DNA of 64,000 nucleotides from Sequoia sempervirens (taxonomy: Eukaryota > Streptophyta > Pinopsida > Cupressales > Cupressaceae): contig VDFB02252616.1 in the NCBI GenBank assembly GCA_007258455.2, positions 122,779,394 through 122,843,393 on the forward strand, in the 5' to 3' direction. Position 1 is the stretch's first letter. Each line of letters begins with the position of its first letter. A program made the translations under genes and the position numbers. A model generated the notes under the pieces. The model saw only the letters and a list, made by a program, of their open reading frames with translations, was not told the origin of the DNA and made no database searches. Below, piece by piece: positions 24,398 through 35,278 of the stretch.

Positions 24398-25484
24398 TTG
24401 TTGTGGTAACTGCTTCAATAACTTTCCTTGCATTCTTATTCTTTGAGATACAAAATATTTAGTCCTTATATCCCATGTTTGATTGAATCTTCCTTAATAT
24501 AAACTTTTAGCTAGATAGAAGTGCTATCCACTGAAGTTTTTAAAGTCTTTGTGAAATTTCATTTTTTTTTTTTTTTTTAACTATTTTTCTTAAACCAAGC
24601 TCATCTCGATATAGTCCTTCAGAAAATATATGATATATGCACTAGTAGTTTTATACCTCTATATTATCCTTAGTCTGAAATACAACTCCATCTTTAGATA
24701 GTTGATAGCTTCTCACTTTTTTTTAACTATTTTTATTTAAATCAAATGTATGTTGATCATTTGCATTTAAGACTTCAGCTTTGTTCTTTTCTTTTTGATT
24801 ATTTATATTTAAATTGAATGTATGTTGATTATGTTTATATTTAGATTATTTTTCATTAATCTAATTAAGAATTAAAAAATGAGTGCATTTGGTTAAATCC
24901 TCTTGAGAATCTGATTATTCTAATAAATCTCCAACGTCATATATTAGTTATCGACAATTATAAGATACAAAGTAAAGATTGATAGGAAAATTGAGGAAAC
25001 CTAAGCCATTTTCTATAAACACAAACAGAGGATCCCATTTATAAAATCTTAAAAACACTCAAGTGATTCCTAAAACTAGCATCTCAGTGAATGTGTTTGA
25101 ATGAGAACTTGAAAAAATTATACAACTCCTCTCAAGATAAGTCTAGGAGAAATACCCAATGTAACAAATCTTCAAATAAGCCTAAGATATATACCCTATG
25201 ATTTTCTTACATGGCATGCTCTCAGGGGAGATATATGGGTATTTGCAACTTTCCACATGGTCAGCCTATAGGGGGTTGGAAGTTTTAAACCTATTTCCTA
25301 ATTGCAAAGAGCTTATTATTTCCAACCCTTTAATTTAGTGCCCCTCCATTGAAATTTCTTGCAAATGAGTTCGTCAAATGACAAGGAAATTGAATTTGAG
25401 GGTGATGATGATGAGAAGGAGGAGGAGAAGAGAAGAGGCAAGGGAGAGGCGGGATTGGTGATTTGCAATTATTTTTATGGGGTA
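24398..25484. other. Intergenic DNA, no gene recognised
   Basis: AT-rich, with a poly-T run of about 19 near 24560-24579. A GA-rich stretch around 25395-25450 is the only other compositional feature. Confidence 0.45.
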
Positions 25485-25489
25485 ATGCA

Positions 25490-25809
25490 TGATAGGGAGT
25501 GAAGTCCAACGGTCTTTGTCTGTTCAACTCCAAATATTTTTCCTACCTCCTCTATGTCTCTTCATTTCCTTTGGAGACTTGAAGAGCTCATGATGAATGT
25601 ATAAAACTAGAATATTGTTATTGTATATGTACAAGAGAAAATAGAGTGTGAATAGAATAGAGAAATCTCTTTGTTTCATATGGATGTAGCCACTAGCTAT
25701 TAAGATGAATCATGTAAATTTGTTGTTGTGTATTTATTATGTGTGTGTCCATAATTGCTCAAAATTGAATTTGTTTTTTTTGTTTTAGTTTTCTCTTTTA
25801 AAATTAACA
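25490..25809 (+). repeat. 5' LTR of the chimeric copia element
   Basis: It begins TGATAGGGAGTGAAGTCC and ends AAAATTAACA. It aligns along its length with 28878-29176, with small indels. Confidence 0.8.
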
Positions 25810-25811
25810 AT

Positions 25812-25823
25812 TGGTATCAGAGC
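25812..25823 (+). other. Primer-binding site (initiator-Met tRNA)
   Basis: TGGTATCAGAGC, an exact match to the usual plant copia priming site, two bases inside the 5' LTR. Confidence 0.9.
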
Positions 25824-25874
25824 ATTGTGGTGTTCAATCATTTGGCACGAGATATTTGATTGTGAGTTGGAGCC

Positions 25875-26660
25875 ATGTTGTATGATGAAGGAAATGTGGA
25901 AAGGTTCAATGGCTACAACTATCAACTGTTGAAAATACAGATGGAAGGTTATTTATATCATAAAGATTTGTGGTGACTATTACATGGTAAAGGAAAGAAA
26001 TCATCAGTTATGTCAGATGAAGATTGGGACATTCTGGACATAAAACCATTGGGTACCATCTAGTTGTGCTTATCCCTAATAGTGGCATTTAACATATCCA
26101 AATAAACAATAGTTGTTGATTTGATGAGTATGTTGAATAATTTGTATGAAAAACCCTCAACATCAAATAAGGTATTTTTAATGAAGTGGTTGTTTAACAT
26201 GAAAATGGTTGAAGGTAGTTCTATAGAAAACCACTTGAATGATTTTAATACTATTACCAATCAATTATCTTATGTAAAAATAGTTTTTGAAGATGAGATT
26301 CAGGCTCTCTAAATTTTGAGTTCTTTGCCAGAAAGCTAGAATAGCCTGGTTATGTCAATTAGTAACTCAATTTTTGGTTCAAATACATTAAAATTTGATG
26401 ATGTTGTTGGTGTAATTCTAAGTGATGAAATGTGAAGGAAGAGCACAAGTGAGACTCCAACATCAGGTAATTCTTTGAGTGCAAATGATACCTGGGAAGA
26501 TCAAAAGAAAGAGGGAAAAATCCAAGTAGTTGTGAAAAATCACAAGGAAGGTCAATACTAAAGGTAGAGAGACTGGTTGCTGGTATTGTGGAAAGCAAGG
26601 CCACATCAAAAATAATTATTCATCTTTCAAGAAGGCTGAAAATTAGCCAAAAGAAGATGA
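25875..26660 (+). pseudogene. Copia gag, broken
   Basis: From the ATG at 25875 the translation runs VERFNGYNYQLLKIQMEGYL then HKDLW, the start of copia gag (F-x-G-x-N(Y/F)-x-x-W-K-x-x-M). It continues with stops to WLFNMKMVEGSSIENHLNDF and then FEDEIQAL, matching the UBN2 domain. A zinc knuckle at 26578-26619 reads CWYCGKQGHIKNNY: the C-x2-C-x4-H positions are kept but the last Cys has become Tyr. Several in-frame stops show that the capsid protein is no longer made. Confidence 0.75.
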
Positions 26661-26719
26661 AGTGAATGTTGTATGTGAGGATGAAGGTGTTCTTATTTTA
26701 ACCTTAGAAGAAATGGAAA

Positions 26720-27092
26720 AAAAGATTGGGTGCTTCATTCAGGAGCATCGTTTCATGCCACTCCATGCAAGGAGTATTTCAAAAACCTACAAAATGGTGA
26801 CTTTGGTAAGGTTTTTCTTGGAAATAATGAATCTTCTAATATTATTGAAAAAGTGGATATTTTGTTAATGTTAATAAATGGAAATAATTGGTTGTTATGG
26901 GATGTTAGATATATCCCTCAACTCAAACAAAATTTGATTTCAGCTAGACAATTGGCTTCTAAAGGATGTGAAATCACTTGTGGATCCAATGGATTGAAAG
27001 TAGAAAAATGGGGCCTTGGTAATTGCTTAGGGCAGAAAATTAGGCACCTTGTATATAGTTGATAGTGACACTAATGTGGGAGTTGTTCATTC
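26720..27092 (+). pseudogene. Copia protease and pre-integrase start, inactive
   Basis: The frame reads DWVLHSGASFHATP, the copia aspartic-protease active-site segment, but the catalytic Asp of D-S-G is His (CAT, 26736-26738). Downstream, WDVRYIPQLKQNLISARQLA is the conserved strand-and-helix region after the active site. In a shifted frame KLGTLYIVDSD matches the segment that normally precedes the GAG-pre-integrase domain. Homology to copia stops near 27090. Confidence 0.75.
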
Positions 27093-27094
27093 CA

Positions 27095-27426
27095 CCCCAA
27101 CTCTTTCATTGTGTAAGGTCTTGGTTGCAAGGAAAATTTTATTGGAGAGGTTAGATGATGAAGTTGATCCACTTGTTGAGGAATTTCTTAACATGTTGGA
27201 ATTTGATCAAGATGAAAGGGATAGGTATGATGTTGATAATGAGGTGAATAGCTACAAGGCTATGTGCAGGGATAGTATTTTCTTTGGGGATGTTGCAATT
27301 GAAATTGAGTTAGTTGAAAGATTGAAAGAGTTTGCATACGAAGAGACAAGACTAGATCAAAATGCAATTGGAAAGTTCATTGAGAGCTTCAAGATGGTTC
27401 TAAGGACTCTAGTTGAGAATGTTTGA
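27095..27426 (+). pseudogene. Unidentified acidic helical ORF inside the copia element
   Basis: The open frame continues from retroelement sequence into about 110 codons that do not resemble copia integrase. The protein is acidic and probably helical (LDDEVDPLVEEFLNMLEFDQ, then RLKEFAYEETRLDQ). No family could be named with confidence. Its position between the truncated pol and two host-derived fragments suggests that it too was captured. It ends at a TGA at 27424. Confidence 0.4.
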
Positions 27427-27831
27427 TTAAATGCTTCAGATGATGAATAATTTGATATTGAATGTGTTATTGATAAAGAACCAGAGAATTATGCAATAAA
27501 TTCTCTTGAATTAGTGGATTTTGAATTGAAACATACAAATGCAAATATTTAGGTGAAATCCACAGCTGGTGAAATTCATAACATTTATTAATGAGAATGG
27601 TGAATATAGAAGAATAAGATTCCTAGGGGTGTTTTCGGGGACACCCTTTCTCACATCTTTTATTGCAAGATAGATTAGAAGGTCTATTTAGAAACTTTTG
27701 AAATGCTTCCAATGGGCTATCTAGATAGATTTATGAAAAATCTAAACTTTTCCCCTATTGTCTTTGGCTACCGGGATAGATTACAAGCTTTTAAACATGT
27801 TCCCAAAAAAATGCAATAGATTCATGGAATA

Positions 27832-28206
27832 ATGGCCACCACAACTCAATTTAGATCATGCTCAGCTCATGAAGAGTTCCCTAAATGTTTCTCTCATTAC
27901 CAAATTCCTTTTCAAGAGTGCATGGATTTAGTGAAAAATTATCGGATGGAATCATCTCTTAGGCTTCTTGTTATTAAAGGAAATAATTTCATTGAAGAAT
28001 TCTCCCGACTATCAAAAGGTATTGTACTACTTTTTTGGTTCAACCTCAAACAAGAAAATCATCCACCATGGATTTCATTGAAATATCTAAGAATCTTGGA
28101 GCTTTATGGTGCGAGGAATGTGGAGGATGAACCTCTTGCTTCATGGGTTTGCATAGCATTCAAAATGCCAAGCCCAGATGAGTTGGGATTTGCTGACTTT
28201 ATTTGA
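27832..28206 (+). pseudogene. Captured NLR-type leucine-rich-repeat fragment
   Basis: A 124-codon frame. Its centre reads LRLLVIKGNNFIEEFSRLSK, then LLFWFN, then PPWISLKYLRILELYG. The spacing of Leu, the aromatic-Asn after the first block, and P-x-W-x-S-LK-x-LR-x-LEL match the first leucine-rich repeats that follow the NB-ARC domain in plant TIR-type NLR receptors. No P-loop or TIR motif is present, so only a piece was taken. The flanks (FRSCSAHEEFPKCFSHYQ) are unassigned. It is transcribed, if at all, in the element's sense direction. Confidence 0.55.
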
Positions 28207-28218
28207 GTAGAAGACATT

Positions 28219-28726
28219 AGTGGTGCTAGAGTAACCATTGTGAATACTTGCCAATGGGTGGCATGTGATACTTATTCCCATTGGAATCATATAGATTGTG
28301 AAATTTTTGAAAGAAAAATAAGCATGGGAACCAGTCCTAAAGGTGAAATTGGATCATCTAAAATATTTTTCAAGTGTATAGCTCGCAAGAGGACATCAAA
28401 ATTGCTATAGTGGGTAAAGGACGTATTTTAGAACTATGCACATGATTGGAACAAGGAAGCCCTCAAAATAGAATTTGATTGTATCTAGAGGATATTTCAT
28501 GGGAGTGAGGATGCAAAAGGTAGGAAACTCTTTTGGAAATCTAAAGAAATTTTGGATAGTTTAAAGAATGGAATTGATGAGGCTACTATTTGCAAATTTT
28601 TGCACCTTTTTTTCAAAGAATTAGAGGCAAAGGATGTTAAAAATTCTTAGGTTGAAGAGGGAAGAATGATAGCACCCCAAGAAGCTTGTGGTCGAATTGT
28701 TGACTCTGACCTAAAATGGAGAATAC
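28219..28726 (+). pseudogene. Captured OBERON-type PHD-finger gene fragment
   Basis: One continuous frame of about 170 codons with four stop codons and no frameshift. In order: CQWVACDTYSHWNHIDC, the second half of the OBERON PHD finger (usual pattern C-x-W-V/I-G-C-D-x-C-x-HW-C-H-x-x-C, so two metal-binding Cys are lost here); ISMGTSPKGEIGSS; FFKCIARKRTSKLL; WVKDVF; DWNKEALKIEFDC; RIFHGSEDAKGRKLFWK; and, after a stop, EEGRMIAPQEACGRIVD. This order is that of plant OBERON proteins, nuclear PHD-finger regulators of meristem establishment. At least one stop sits where Gln or a similar residue is expected. The fragment is intron-free, consistent with capture from an mRNA. Confidence 0.72.
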
Positions 28727-28865
28727 TTATTCATAGTGTCGTTGAACCAAATTTGGAGAAGCTCAAGTTTTGCAGAGTTTCACTTGGCCTCATCAAGATG
28801 TGACAATGAGCATGGAAAAGTGGGGATCTCTCTAAGTGAATGTTCTTGCAACAGTGGTTGGACTT

Positions 28866-28877
28866 CGAGTGGGAGAT
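28866..28877 (+). other. Polypurine tract of the chimeric copia element
   Basis: TCGAGTGGGAGA followed by the LTR start TTGTTGGG; the GAGTGGGAGATTGTTGG form is typical of plant copia elements. Confidence 0.8.
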
Positions 28878-29176
28878 TGTTGGGTAGTGAAGTCCAACAA
28901 TCTTTTTCTGTTCAACTACAAATATTTTTACTTCCTCCTCTATGTCTCTTTGTTTCCTTTGGAGACTTGGAGAGCTCACAATGAATATATACAACTTGAA
29001 TAAATATTTTTTTGTATATGTACAAGAGAAAACAAAGTGTGAATAAAATAGAGAAATATTTTATTTTCTTGTGGATGTAGCCATTATGGTGAAAAATATA
29101 AATTTGCTATTGTGTGTCTCTAATTGCTCAAATTTGAATTTGAATTCTATTTTAGTTTGGTCTTTTAAAATTAACA
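28878..29176 (+). repeat. 3' LTR of the chimeric copia element
   Basis: It begins TGTTGGGTAGTGAAGTCC and ends AAAATTAACA. It is the partner of 25490-25809. Confidence 0.82.
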
Positions 29177-29181
29177 ATACA

Positions 29182-30652
29182 TTTATCTTCACTTTAGCTT
29201 CCAAAAATTGCATTACCTTGACCATTGTCAAACATTTACTCATGTAGTGCAATAAATACAAAAAAGAGGGGTCTCGTTGGTGATGTGGTTCTTAAAGCCT
29301 ACTCGTCTCATTAAATGTGAGCAAGGAAGAAATTATTAAACCATATAGATATGGCCAAGGGTATGTACCCACACAACACCTTGAAAATTCCACATCAAAG
29401 ACTTGCATTTGTCGGTCCACATTCCACCTTTAACTTTAATCAATGGATTGAGAGAAGCTTTAAACATATATCACCCTTTCAAGCACAATATATAAGAGGT
29501 AACAGAAGAATTCATGGATACATATTTATGCCAAAGTAAATGAAAAATTTACTTACAATATTTCATTTTAATAAGTAATCCAAGAGACAATGAAGAGAGT
29601 TGTGTCCTCTTTTTAGAGACATGGCCTTTCTTAAACATTTTTTACTTAAGAGTTTCAAAAACCTAGAATAAAATTATTTTAAAAAAGCAATAATATTAGT
29701 TTCTAAGAGATGTATTGTGAGAATTGAAGTCAATAGATCTAATTTAGCAATATCCATAGGGCTGCAAGTGACAAAGAGGGAAAAAATCTTGTTGAACATT
29801 TGGTAGCCTCATTTGCAACATTAGCAAATCCTTTAAACAATTCTTGGGAGTATCTTACATAGAAAGCAATATGGCTTCAAAATATGAGATCCAAAGTACA
29901 TGATAGAGAGTGACAAATACCTACAACATTAGAGGCTACAAAATCTGACACAGTTGAAGGTATGAGGGGAATAATTAATATGAAATCACCTATACAAATA
30001 GGTAATTTCATGACCCTAAGAATTAATAACATTAAACAGTGGTATATGATGCATGATCTTATTTATATCAATGAAAATTAAAATTATTTAAATTAACACT
30101 ATATTATTCTCTCTTGTTTCTTACCATTCAAGATTAGAGACCCTACATGATAGTTCCAAAAAGAAGGATGATTTTACTGGACGATGATAATTACAATGCT
30201 AATGTTTTAGTTGCTAATGATTACAAAAAGATAAAAGAAGAGTATCTCATAGCTATAAACTTCAATCTGAGTGTGAGAATGTGGACTTTGGGAAGGCCTT
30301 CCATGTCACTTTGACAAGAAAATAAGTTTTTCTCAAGAGGAATTGCTAGTTGTAGTTGAAATCAATTAGTTGCAATAGAGTCCACCTTAATGCAATTGTG
30401 ACCCCACCACTACAGTGACAACTATGGAATCATGACCGTGGATTGTTGTAAAAGAAAAGTTGAAACATTATTTTGGTTAGGAAATTGGAATTTCACAATA
30501 GAGTCCTCTACATTATAGTAGCAACCAGGAAAATTCAAATCTTGATAGTACCAAAGCAACCTATTATTAAACAATTTTGTACTCATTTTAAATGTCATCC
30601 TTGTTGTGATTATGGAAGCCTTGCAACATGAGAATGAAGTTTGGATGGTTTG
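29182..30652. other. Intergenic DNA, no gene recognised
   Basis: AT-rich, with short open frames lacking support. Confidence 0.45.
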
Positions 30653-31860
30653 TGTTGGTTGTTCCTATGTTTTCATTGATGTCAACATGGTGATAACTAT
30701 ATGGGAAGTCTACTTGGTTTACCGAAAGCTATTCTATGTCGGTAATGCCCTTTTGTGATGGATTAGTGTGTTGGTATTTGAGTCTAGAATTCACTCCAAG
30801 ATCTAATATGAATCTAATCTCTTAACCATGTTCTCATGACTCATTCAGACAACTATATCCTAGATCTTGAGACATCTTTAGTTATGAGAATAAAGTTATC
30901 TATGACATAGTTCAAATCTATATTCTACTTTGTTCCTTTCTTGGCATACTATGTGGGAGACTCCACATTTTATTAAGGTGAACATTCTTATGTTGTAGTT
31001 TTGTTGATAGTCTCTATGTTGGTAGTATGATGGGAAATTAATGTGTTCTCAAATCTGGAAGGTGTTTTCTTTGAGGATGATTTGTTGGTTTAGAGAATTA
31101 TGTTCTAGTCTTGGCTTACTCAGCATATGCAATACATTATGAAGACTAGTTATGTTTTATGGATGTTAGCCAACTTTGTATAATGCACTGTGTGGATAAA
31201 ATGTTTAAATAATATATGGTATTGAAAAATAAAATGTTCATTATTTTATTTTCATCTAATTAGGCTAACCTAATTGATGAATAAGATATACTTGTATATA
31301 TATAAGATGTTTTGAAGAATGAGATGAGCATGAGGAGTGGATGTGAAATGTGAAAAGAAAAAGGTATGTGAAGAGAAAAGGTGTGTGAAGATCTGAGCCT
31401 ATATGCTTTATCAGTTGTGGGTCAGTGCACTTTTGTTGAGTGACTATTGTGTGAGGAAGTACTTCATATTCTAAGCTTCATTGGAACTAAACCCTGCACA
31501 TTTAAGGTGTATTCTATCAGTTCAATCTTTTGGTAGTGAGCCACTATCATTGTATCTTAGTGGTTAGGTATCTTTTGTACTCAAGCAGTGAACCTTTTTA
31601 AGGATAGTGAGTCCTAGTAGTGAGCCCTGTAATATTTTGTATCTGGATATAATATATTGTGAGTTAACCCTCACCATTGCTTTTCCCTTTCTGGGTTTTC
31701 CACGCAAAAATATTTGTGTTCATGTATATGGTTGCATTGATTTTTTTTTTTATTCCTTCTTGTTGATTCAGTCAAAATTGTGATAATGTGTAGATGGATT
31801 TTATTGTGGTTTTATGGAATATTGATACACCCCCTCTCTTAGTATTCTGGATGTTCAACA
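30653..31860 (+). repeat. Copia-type LTR, probably solo
   Basis: It begins TGTTGGTTGTTCCTATG and ends TTGATACACCCCCTCTC...TTCAACA, both typical of plant copia LTRs, with GGGTTTTCCACGCAA inside and a TATATATATAA promoter-like box near 31296. No priming site follows and no polypurine tract precedes it, so it is a solo or severed LTR. No target duplication was found. Confidence 0.6.
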
Positions 31861-31899
31861 ATCCTTCAATTTATACCATCTAAATCTTATTTCCAATGG

Positions 31900-32236
31900 C
31901 CAATTTTAGCTTTACTTTTAGTTTCAACATTAATATTATTGTGCATGAACCAAATAAATAAATAGCTAAAAATATTTGTGTGGGTTGTAATGCCTCTAGA
32001 TCTCTAAGTGGTGATACTCCTATGAGAAGCTTGTGTTGCAAGTATATTGTAATTTTAGTGATTGGTGAATAATATATTGGGAAGATTTTGAAGTATGGGG
32101 TTTTTCTCCTGTAAGGGTTTTCCCCACATAAATCATTGTGTTGTGGTGTGCATGATATTTATATCTATTTATGTTTAAGTTTATGTAACTGATAAAGATA
32201 TGTAAATATTTTACATTATTCTCCTCTCAATATTAG
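31900..32236 (+). repeat. Copia LTR fragment
   Basis: Contains GGGGTTTTTCTCCTGTAAGGG followed by TTTTCCCCACATAAATC, the conserved 3' part of another copia LTR type. It is cut at 32236 by the chromovirus LTR. Confidence 0.45.
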
Positions 32237-32493
32237 TGTAGGAAGTTGTTTTGTTACCTTAGCTTCCTTACACAATTCATAATATGATGATGAAATAAGA
32301 CTCACTACCTCCTATATATACCTATTTATGCCTAGGATATCACCTAGGCTGACTTAGATAGTCCTGTATAAGCCTTAGGCCAACCTAAATAACAATATAA
32401 CAATATAATAATGATAATGACTTAATTAAAAGTTAAGATAGCCACAAACTAACTAGTCATAACCTGATGTACTCAAATATTAAGGGTGTAGCA
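32237..32493 (-). repeat. 3' LTR of the chromovirus
   Basis: On the minus strand it starts TGCTACACCCTTAA after the polypurine tract GAAGAGGGGGACA and ends AACTTCCTACA, 257 bp. It holds a TATA-rich box (GGTATATATAGG) in sense orientation. Confidence 0.65.
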
Positions 32494-35278
32494 TGTCCCC
32501 CTCTTCAAAGAGGCATTGTCCTCAATTCTAATCAAGTGTGGATTCTTTTGAATGGGCTCCTTATCCTCCCATGTGGAATCTTCAATTGGTAAATTCTTCC
32601 ATTGGATTAAATACTCAGTGAGAGCTCTATTCCTCAACTTCCTTGTGTGTGTTTGATGAATGAACTTTGGTTCCAAAATGATTCTTCCTTCTTCATCGAG
32701 CTTAGGTAGTGCTATTTGAGTTGGAATATTATGCCCAGTTACCTTCTTCAAACAAGAAACTTGAAAAATTGGACATATCTTTGTTGTTGGTGACAACTCT
32801 AGCTTTTAGGCAACAATAACGATCTTTTACATGATTTGGTATGGGCCATAATACCTTAGAGACAAATTATTATTCATTTTCTATTGCTTTAGTGAGATTT
32901 TCTTATAAGGTTGCAATCTCAAGAAGACCCAATCCCTAATCTCAAAACTTCTCTTGTTATGATTTTGGTCTTCCTGTTGCTTCATTTGATTTTGTGCCAT
33001 GGCTAAATTTTCCTTGAGTCTTGAAATTACATGTTGTTGATGAAGCAAGTCGTCCTCTACTACCTGAACTCTTGGTGACACCTTCAATGATGATGTGATG
33101 GAAGGAGTATGGTATCCATATAGTGCCAAAAATGGAGACATTTTTTATGACCTATGAAAATTAGTGTTATACACCATTATGCTAGTGGTAGCCAATCAAC
33201 GCATTGAGACCATTTCTCTAAAGTGAAACAACGTAGATATCCTTCTAAACACTTATTAATAACCTCAGTTTTCCCATATGATTTAAGGTGGTATTAAGAG
33301 CTATGAGCCAATTGAGTACCCAAACATGAGAATAAATCTTTCCACAAGTGACTAGTAAAGATAGGATCACAATAGCTGACAATAACCTTAGGTGTACCAT
33401 GTAGCTTTTGAATATTCTCTAAAAAATCTTGCACCACTACACTTGTTGTAAGAGGATGTGATAAGGAAATGAAATGTGCATATTTAGTGAGGCAATCAAC
33501 TACTACCATGATGACATTATGACCTTTAGATTTGGGAAGCCCTGTGATGAAGTCCATTCCCAATGTTAGCTAGGAATAGCTAAGGAATGGAAGAGACCTA
33601 TTGTCTTCATTGTCTCCTCTTTATTCTTTTGTAAACCAAACATTTAGCCACAAATTTTTGAACATCACCTTTTATCCCTTCCCAAAAAAAATCATGCTTG
33701 TCCCCATGATATGTCTTCAAAAATATTGAATGACCACCAATAGGACCCTCATGCAATTATGTGAGAATATTGTGTTTAAGAGTGGCATTCTTGTAGAGAT
33801 ACAAATGCTCTTTATACCAAAGAGTATCTCACTTCCAACAAAACTTAAATCTGAACTACTAGTATCACTCTTTAATTATTGGATGAGTTTACTTGTCACA
33901 ACATCATTTTTCCACTCTACTTTGGCTTCTTCCATCCAATTTTCTTGTAATATTGAAAGGGCACACAATATAGCTTCATCTTTCTCATCCTTCCTAGAAA
34001 GTGCATCTGCCACAATATTTTCCTCCCCTTTCTTATATACAGTCTAAAAGTTATATCCCAACATCTTAGTGACCCATTTTTGTTTCTCTTTAGAAGATAA
34101 CCTTTGTTCCAAAAATTATTTTAGGCTATCATGATCTATCTTAACCTTGAAGTGTCTACCCATTAGATAAGGCCTTTATTGTTTGACTACATGAAGAATC
34201 GCTAGCATTTCCTTCCCATAAATTGGTTTGGGTTTATTCTTACCATTTAATTGATGACTCTCAAAATCAATTGGTTGACCCTCCTACATAAGTACTTCTC
34301 CTATACCATTTCTTAAAGCATCACATTCCACAATAAAGTCCTTGGTGAAGTCTAGACTAGCAAGAATTGGAGTTGTACATATAGCCTCCTTCAATCTCTC
34401 AAATGCTACATTAGTGGACTCATTCCAATGAAAAGAATCCTTATTCAATAAACCTATGAGAGGTGCTACTGTATGGTCATAATTCTTCACAAATATTTTA
34501 TAGTATCTCATTAATCCCAAAAAACCCCTCAATTTCTTAATGGTTTTTGGAATAGTCCATTCCATGATAGACTTAATTTTGTTAGGATCCACCTTTACTC
34601 CAAGTGAAAATATACATCCCAAATATTCCACCTCATTAAGACCAAAAAAAAACTTGGAGGGATTAGCATAGAGTTGATGATCTTTGAGTATTTTTAATGC
34701 TTGATCTACATGTTGCAAGTGTTCTTCCCATGTCTTGCTATAAATCAATATATGATCAAAGAACACTAACACAAACTTCCTTAAGAATTTCTTAAAAATG
34801 GAATTCATCAAACTTTGGAATGTAGATGGTGCATTGGTAAGACTGAATGACATCACAAAAAATTCTTAATGACCCTTATGAGTCAGGAATGTTGTCTTAC
34901 AAATATATTCTTCCTTAATACAAATTTGGTGATAACCGGATCTAAGATCTAACTTGGTAAAATACATAGGTCCATTCAATTCATCTAGTAAATTATCAAT
35001 GAATAGAATAGGAAACTTATCTTTAATGGTGTACATGTTGAGAACTCTATATTCCAAACACATGCACCAAGTTTCATCCTTCTTACATACCATCACCACA
35101 GGTAAGGAGTAAGCACTTTGAATATGCTTGATAATTCCTACCTCTAGCATGTCATCAACAATATTTTCTCTCACTATTTTGTATATGTGGGTACCTATAA
35201 GGCCTAATTTTGGGTGGCTAGCTCCCTAGAACTAGTTGTATGGCATGATCATGATCCCTCTTAGGAGGAAGTCCTTTA
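32494..35278 (-). pseudogene. Chromovirus pol (RT, RNase H, integrase, chromodomain), broken
   Basis: In coding order: RT start with RPYRYPHIQN and FTKLDLRSGYHQI (34866-35200); RT palm with FSLTNAPSTFQSLMN and VFFDHILIYSK, then RGFLGLMRYYKIFVKNY and the start of RNase H (34284-34856); RNase H in broken frames with ENIVADALSRKDE near 34000; the integrase zinc finger (about 33650-33780) and core MGMDFITGLPKSKG with the DxxTK strand (33294-33563); the integrase C-terminus with MSPFLALYG and VFLRLQPYKKISLKQ (32881-33141); a chromodomain with YLIQWKNLPIEDSTWED (32473-32796). The polymerase motif F-x-D-D has become F-F-D-H (His codon at 34752-34754). Multiple stops and frameshifts make it non-functional. 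Confidence 0.88.

Larger units (their letters stand above)
25490..29176 (+). mobile_element. Ty1/copia element with captured host-gene fragments
   Basis: Defined by related LTRs (25490-25809 and 28878-29176), an initiator-Met primer site directly inside the 5' LTR, the polypurine tract GAGTGGGAGA before the 3' LTR, and flanking pentamers ATGCA (25485-25489) and ATACA (29177-29181) that fit a target duplication with one change. Gag, zinc knuckle, protease and the start of the pre-integrase region are recognisable up to about 27090. From there to the polypurine tract no integrase or reverse transcriptase is seen; instead there are sequences resembling plant NLR and OBERON genes. The element is non-autonomous and decayed. 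Confidence 0.82.
32237..35278 (-). mobile_element. 3' half of a Ty3/gypsy chromovirus
   Basis: A minus-strand element from its 3' LTR (32237-32493) through chromodomain, integrase, RNase H and part of reverse transcriptase. Coding homology ends abruptly at 35278, where the LTR of the large copia element begins, in the segment matching LPPKRDHDHAIQL that normally precedes the RT domain. The gag-protease half should lie beyond the interrupting element but was not recognised after the assembly gap. Confidence 0.82.

Noticed and set aside
33730..34047. Plus-strand frame of 105 codons
   Set aside because: It is antisense to the RNase H and integrase zinc-finger part of the chromovirus pol.
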